From Rachicladosporium sp. CCFEE 5018 (lineage: Eukaryota > Ascomycota > Dothideomycetes > Cladosporiales > Cladosporiaceae): a stretch of DNA of 64,000 bases. Under the pieces are notes generated by a model. The model saw only the letters and a list, made by a program, of their open reading frames with translations, was not told the DNA's origin and searched no databases. Location of the stretch: assembly GCA_002077045.2 (NCBI GenBank), contig KZ111149.1:1090915-1154914 (forward strand). Direction: 5' to 3'. This document shows, in pieces, positions 61,677 to 64,000 of this stretch. The position numbers and the translations under genes were made by a program. Position 1 is the first letter of the stretch. Each line of letters starts with the position of its first letter.

Positions 61677-64000
61677 TCAATTCATCGGCGCGTTGCGGTT
61701 GATGTTCCGCTGGTCAACAATAACATTGGTAGGCACCGTCATAACGTCCAGTCTGCCAGAACGCCAGTCCTCCTCGTCTCCCATCGCATCAATGAGCATG
61801 TTCAGGTTTGGGAGAGCCTGAAGCGGGATGTGCGGGAGTGGTGGCGGCGGTGCAAGGTTGTAGGCCAATGCGAGTGCGGTAGCCTGCCTGTGCTCGTAGC
61901 GATCGACTAGGTCTGCTAGCTTCGCCTTGTGCAGCAACTTGTGGCCATGAAACTGCCAGCCTGGAACAGTGACGTTAGTAATGCCTTGGAGCGAGGAGGC
62001 TGCGATCCCATCAACAACTGGCGGCTCGGCTAGCACAACGATGAAGATCCGGTCAGCAAGTCGGGGATCTAGCAGGGAGACGTAGTGGAAGAATCCGCCT
62101 GTGCGGCTTCCCCAATGCATGACACCAACACTGTATCCAGCTAAGCCGCCAAGCACGAATTGAATCTCGTCCGGTGGGTTCTGGTTTGGCGCAAGCTTGC
62201 CAAACAACTCGTCGATCAAGCCCACTATGCGAAGGACTGCCGGATTCTGGACATTACCTACGGCTGTAGGAACTGCCCTTGCCCCATGTCGAGCGAAGAC
62301 AAACCGGGCTTTGCGCATAACAGAGCCAACACCGAGTGGCCTTGTGCCTTCAGGATGGTTGCCGATCGGGTTAGCCAAACCTCCATTCAGCATGTTATTG
62401 TATCGCACCATCGTCTGTTGCTGATCGAATGCGATAGTGTTGATGCCTGCAGCACCAGGGTGGCTTGAAGCTCGATTTACGAAGATGCTAATGAAGTTCT
62501 CCTCGTCGGTAGGAGGGTCGACAGCCCACTGGTTAGCAACGAAGTTCTCGGGGCGAAGTGGATTGTCGAACCGGCGGAGCGACTCTTCCGTTGGCACCCC
62601 CTCGATGAAGCCTGGATTGATGGTGACGTTGGACCACTCACAGTCGTCTTCTGTCCCGACTTCTGTACACTCCGGGCATGGCGGACCAGCCTTTGCGTCA
62701 CCAGTGCATTTCTGGTCGCGCTTACGGCAAGGTGTACAAGCTGTTCGGGATTTTCGCGCTACTTTCGAAGCCATATGCAATTCATTGATATGCATCCGCT
62801 TGGCCTTTTCCTCGGCAGTCTCTTCGGCCCGCAAACCCATGGACTTTGCGTCGACGAATCTCGCCGCCTCTATCTCCTCAGCTCCACCGATATACATTCC
62901 CCAGCCATATATGCTGTCGATATCGCCACTCTCGACCATGCCTTCAAAGTGATTGTATATGCCACCGCCGAAGGCGATATTGTTGTGTACAAACAGCACT
63001 GGTCGCAGGTTGCTGCCTACAGCATTCTCGTTCGACATGAAATCATTGACGAAGCGAACCCAAGGAGCAACTTCTTGAGCCAGGCGCTCACCACTAGCTT
63101 CCCGGACGTGGGCACTAGCGATCACGCCAAGCTGGTAGTGATAGTCGAGAGTCCCATTCTGGTGAAGCAGCGTGAGCACAGCCTGTAGCTGATCGGCGTC
63201 TAGATTGTTCATCGCTAGCATCTCATACCGCAGTAGAGGAAAGTTCTCCGCCCCAACGCTGTCGTGATAGGCGCGACGGATGAAGGTCTCGTACTCTGGT
63301 GTCGGCGTACCTTGCTGACCTGGCTCGTATTGCTCGTCTGCATCCCAGTTTTGGAACAGTAGGCGCATCATGTCTTCGTAAGTGATCTGGGATGGCGGTG
63401 CGCGGTTGTTGAGGCGAGCATCGCGCCAACGGGCATCATGCAGCGAGTCCGATAAGGCGCGAACGCCGCAAAGCCAACCAAGTGATGACGTGGGGTTGGG
63501 ACTCACTCTGTGATTGCGGACCAGAGCATCAAGTGCCTCAAGCGCAGAGTCGGTGCCAGTGATACCAGTAATGCCGCCAACTTGGACTCTGCGAAGATAG
63601 CTTGTTTGCTCCCCAAACAATGTCCGGTTGCGAAGCTTATGTGCTTTGATACCCTGCTCGCGAAGACCCAAGGTCGTAGTCAGATCGTCTACCAGAATGT
63701 CTATGAGCGCTTGCCGAGACATTTCGTCCATCGTAGCCCAGTAGGAGATGTTCTCCTGGGCATCGTAGCGCAGGCAGTGCGCGATCATGGACTCCCTAAG
63801 CTCCGTGGTGTTGAGATCAGGATTGTCGTCGTCTTCGAGGGCCAGCTCCACCCGCGAGTACTTCTTCTGTCGAGCATTTGACCGCAGCGCAGGCGGTTGC
63901 ATAGCGTGATATCGCGATGGCAGTGGGCGGGGAACGGGTAGCAGACCCTGCTGAGCGTCCGCGAGTTGAAGTCGCTGCAGATTGATGTCTTTGCGGTTTC
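61677..64000 (-). CDS. Hypothetical protein with OTU-like region and Zn2Cys6-type cysteine cluster, N-terminus may lie outside the window
   Basis: From ATG 63902 the protein is 741 residues; the same frame stays open to the window edge, so it may be longer. Residues 137-155 (NPTSSLGWLCGVRALSDSL) resemble the catalytic Cys region of OTU-type cysteine proteases (Cys145), and IYNHFEGM (His318) resembles their His motif. Residues 389-421 hold C-x2-C-x6-C-x9-C-x2-C-x8-C within RTACTPCRKRDQKC, the pattern of fungal Zn2Cys6 DNA-binding clusters, but in mid-protein. The C-terminal 320 residues are globular and unrecognised. The OTU assignment is by motif only; it may be inactive or a different fold. 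Confidence 0.6.
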   Translation of the reverse strand, partial: NRKDINLQRLQLADAQQGLLPVPRPLPSRYHAMQPPALRSNARQKKYSRVELALEDDDNPDLNTTELRESMIAHCLRYDAQENISYWATMDEMSRQALIDILVDDLTTTLGLREQGIKAHKLRNRTLFGEQTSYLRRVQVGGITGITGTDSALEALDALVRNHRVSPNPTSSLGWLCGVRALSDSLHDARWRDARLNNRAPPSQITYEDMMRLLFQNWDADEQYEPGQQGTPTPEYETFIRRAYHDSVGAENFPLLRYEMLAMNNLDADQLQAVLTLLHQNGTLDYHYQLGVIASAHVREASGERLAQEVAPWVRFVNDFMSNENAVGSNLRPVLFVHNNIAFGGGIYNHFEGMVESGDIDSIYGWGMYIGGAEEIEAARFVDAKSMGLRAEETAEEKAKRMHINELHMASKVARKSRTACTPCRKRDQKCTGDAKAGPPCPECTEVGTEDDCEWSNVTINPGFIEGVPTEESLRRFDNPLRPENFVANQWAVDPPTDEENFISIFVNRASSHPGAAGINTIAFDQQQTMVRYNNMLNGGLANPIGNHPEGTRPLGVGSVMRKARFVFARHGARAVPTAVGNVQNPAVLRIVGLIDELFGKLAPNQNPPDEIQFVLGGLAGYSVGVMHWGSRTGGFFHYVSLLDPRLADRIFIVVLAEPPVVDGIAASSLQGITNVTVPGWQFHGHKLLHKAKLADLVDRYEHRQATALALAYNLAPPPPLPHIPLQALPNLNMLIDAMGDEEDWRSGRLDVMTVPTNVIVDQRNINRNAPMN

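Noticed and set aside
1..64000. tRNA, rRNA or CRISPR features
   Set aside because: No tRNA arm signatures, rRNA-like stretches or spaced short repeats were seen by eye; a covariance-model scan would be decisive.

Overview
The window is nuclear DNA of a filamentous ascomycete or black yeast. Genes are dense, introns are short (about 42-70 bases, with CTGAC/CTAAC branch sites 8-15 bases before AG), and the gene set includes a HET-domain protein, a CBM1 xylanase, PEX1 and YSY6. Gene order and content suggest a dothideomycete. Two diverged copies of one gene block suggest a hybrid or whole-genome-duplicated species such as Hortaea werneckii; that name is inference.

The scaffold consists of three contigs joined by two 100-N placeholders. 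Contig 1 (1-5664) holds a diverged copy (block A) of IRC20/SHPRH (partial), CDC43, a HET-domain gene, a small gene and PEX1 (C-terminal part only). Contig 2 (5765-35930) starts with a unique part: a broken conserved gene, eIF3m, a Dsl1-like ZW10, mS41, a KIN28/CDK7 kinase, FAT1 and a GH10 xylanase with a broken linker. It continues with an HSPA12-like Hsp70, a coiled-coil protein, a tail-anchored GTPase and block B (IRC20/SHPRH, CDC43, HET, small gene, PEX1 C-terminus). Contig 3 (36031-64000) begins with the same 16,972 bases that end contig 2, then continues through a complete PEX1, a disordered protein, PRA1, ERJ5, YSY6 and a protein with an OTU-like region and a Zn2Cys6 motif.

The 17-kb direct repeat looks like an unmerged dovetail overlap of two contigs, not a biological tandem duplication, so genes at 36472-52136 are probably counted twice. 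Blocks A and B are diverged (8 mismatches in one stretch of 86 bases compared by eye) and look like true homeologs, except for the end of PEX1, where they become almost identical and both contigs stop at the same base.

Functionally the window is mostly housekeeping: translation (eIF3m, mS41), transcription (KIN28), membrane traffic (ZW10, PRA1), ER (ERJ5, YSY6), peroxisome and lipid (PEX1, FAT1), prenylation (CDC43) and DNA repair/ubiquitin (IRC20/SHPRH). Accessory functions are the xylanase, the HET protein, the HSPA12-like ATPase and the tail-anchored GTPase. Exon boundaries below were read by eye from splice signals and frame, and by comparing copies A and B.
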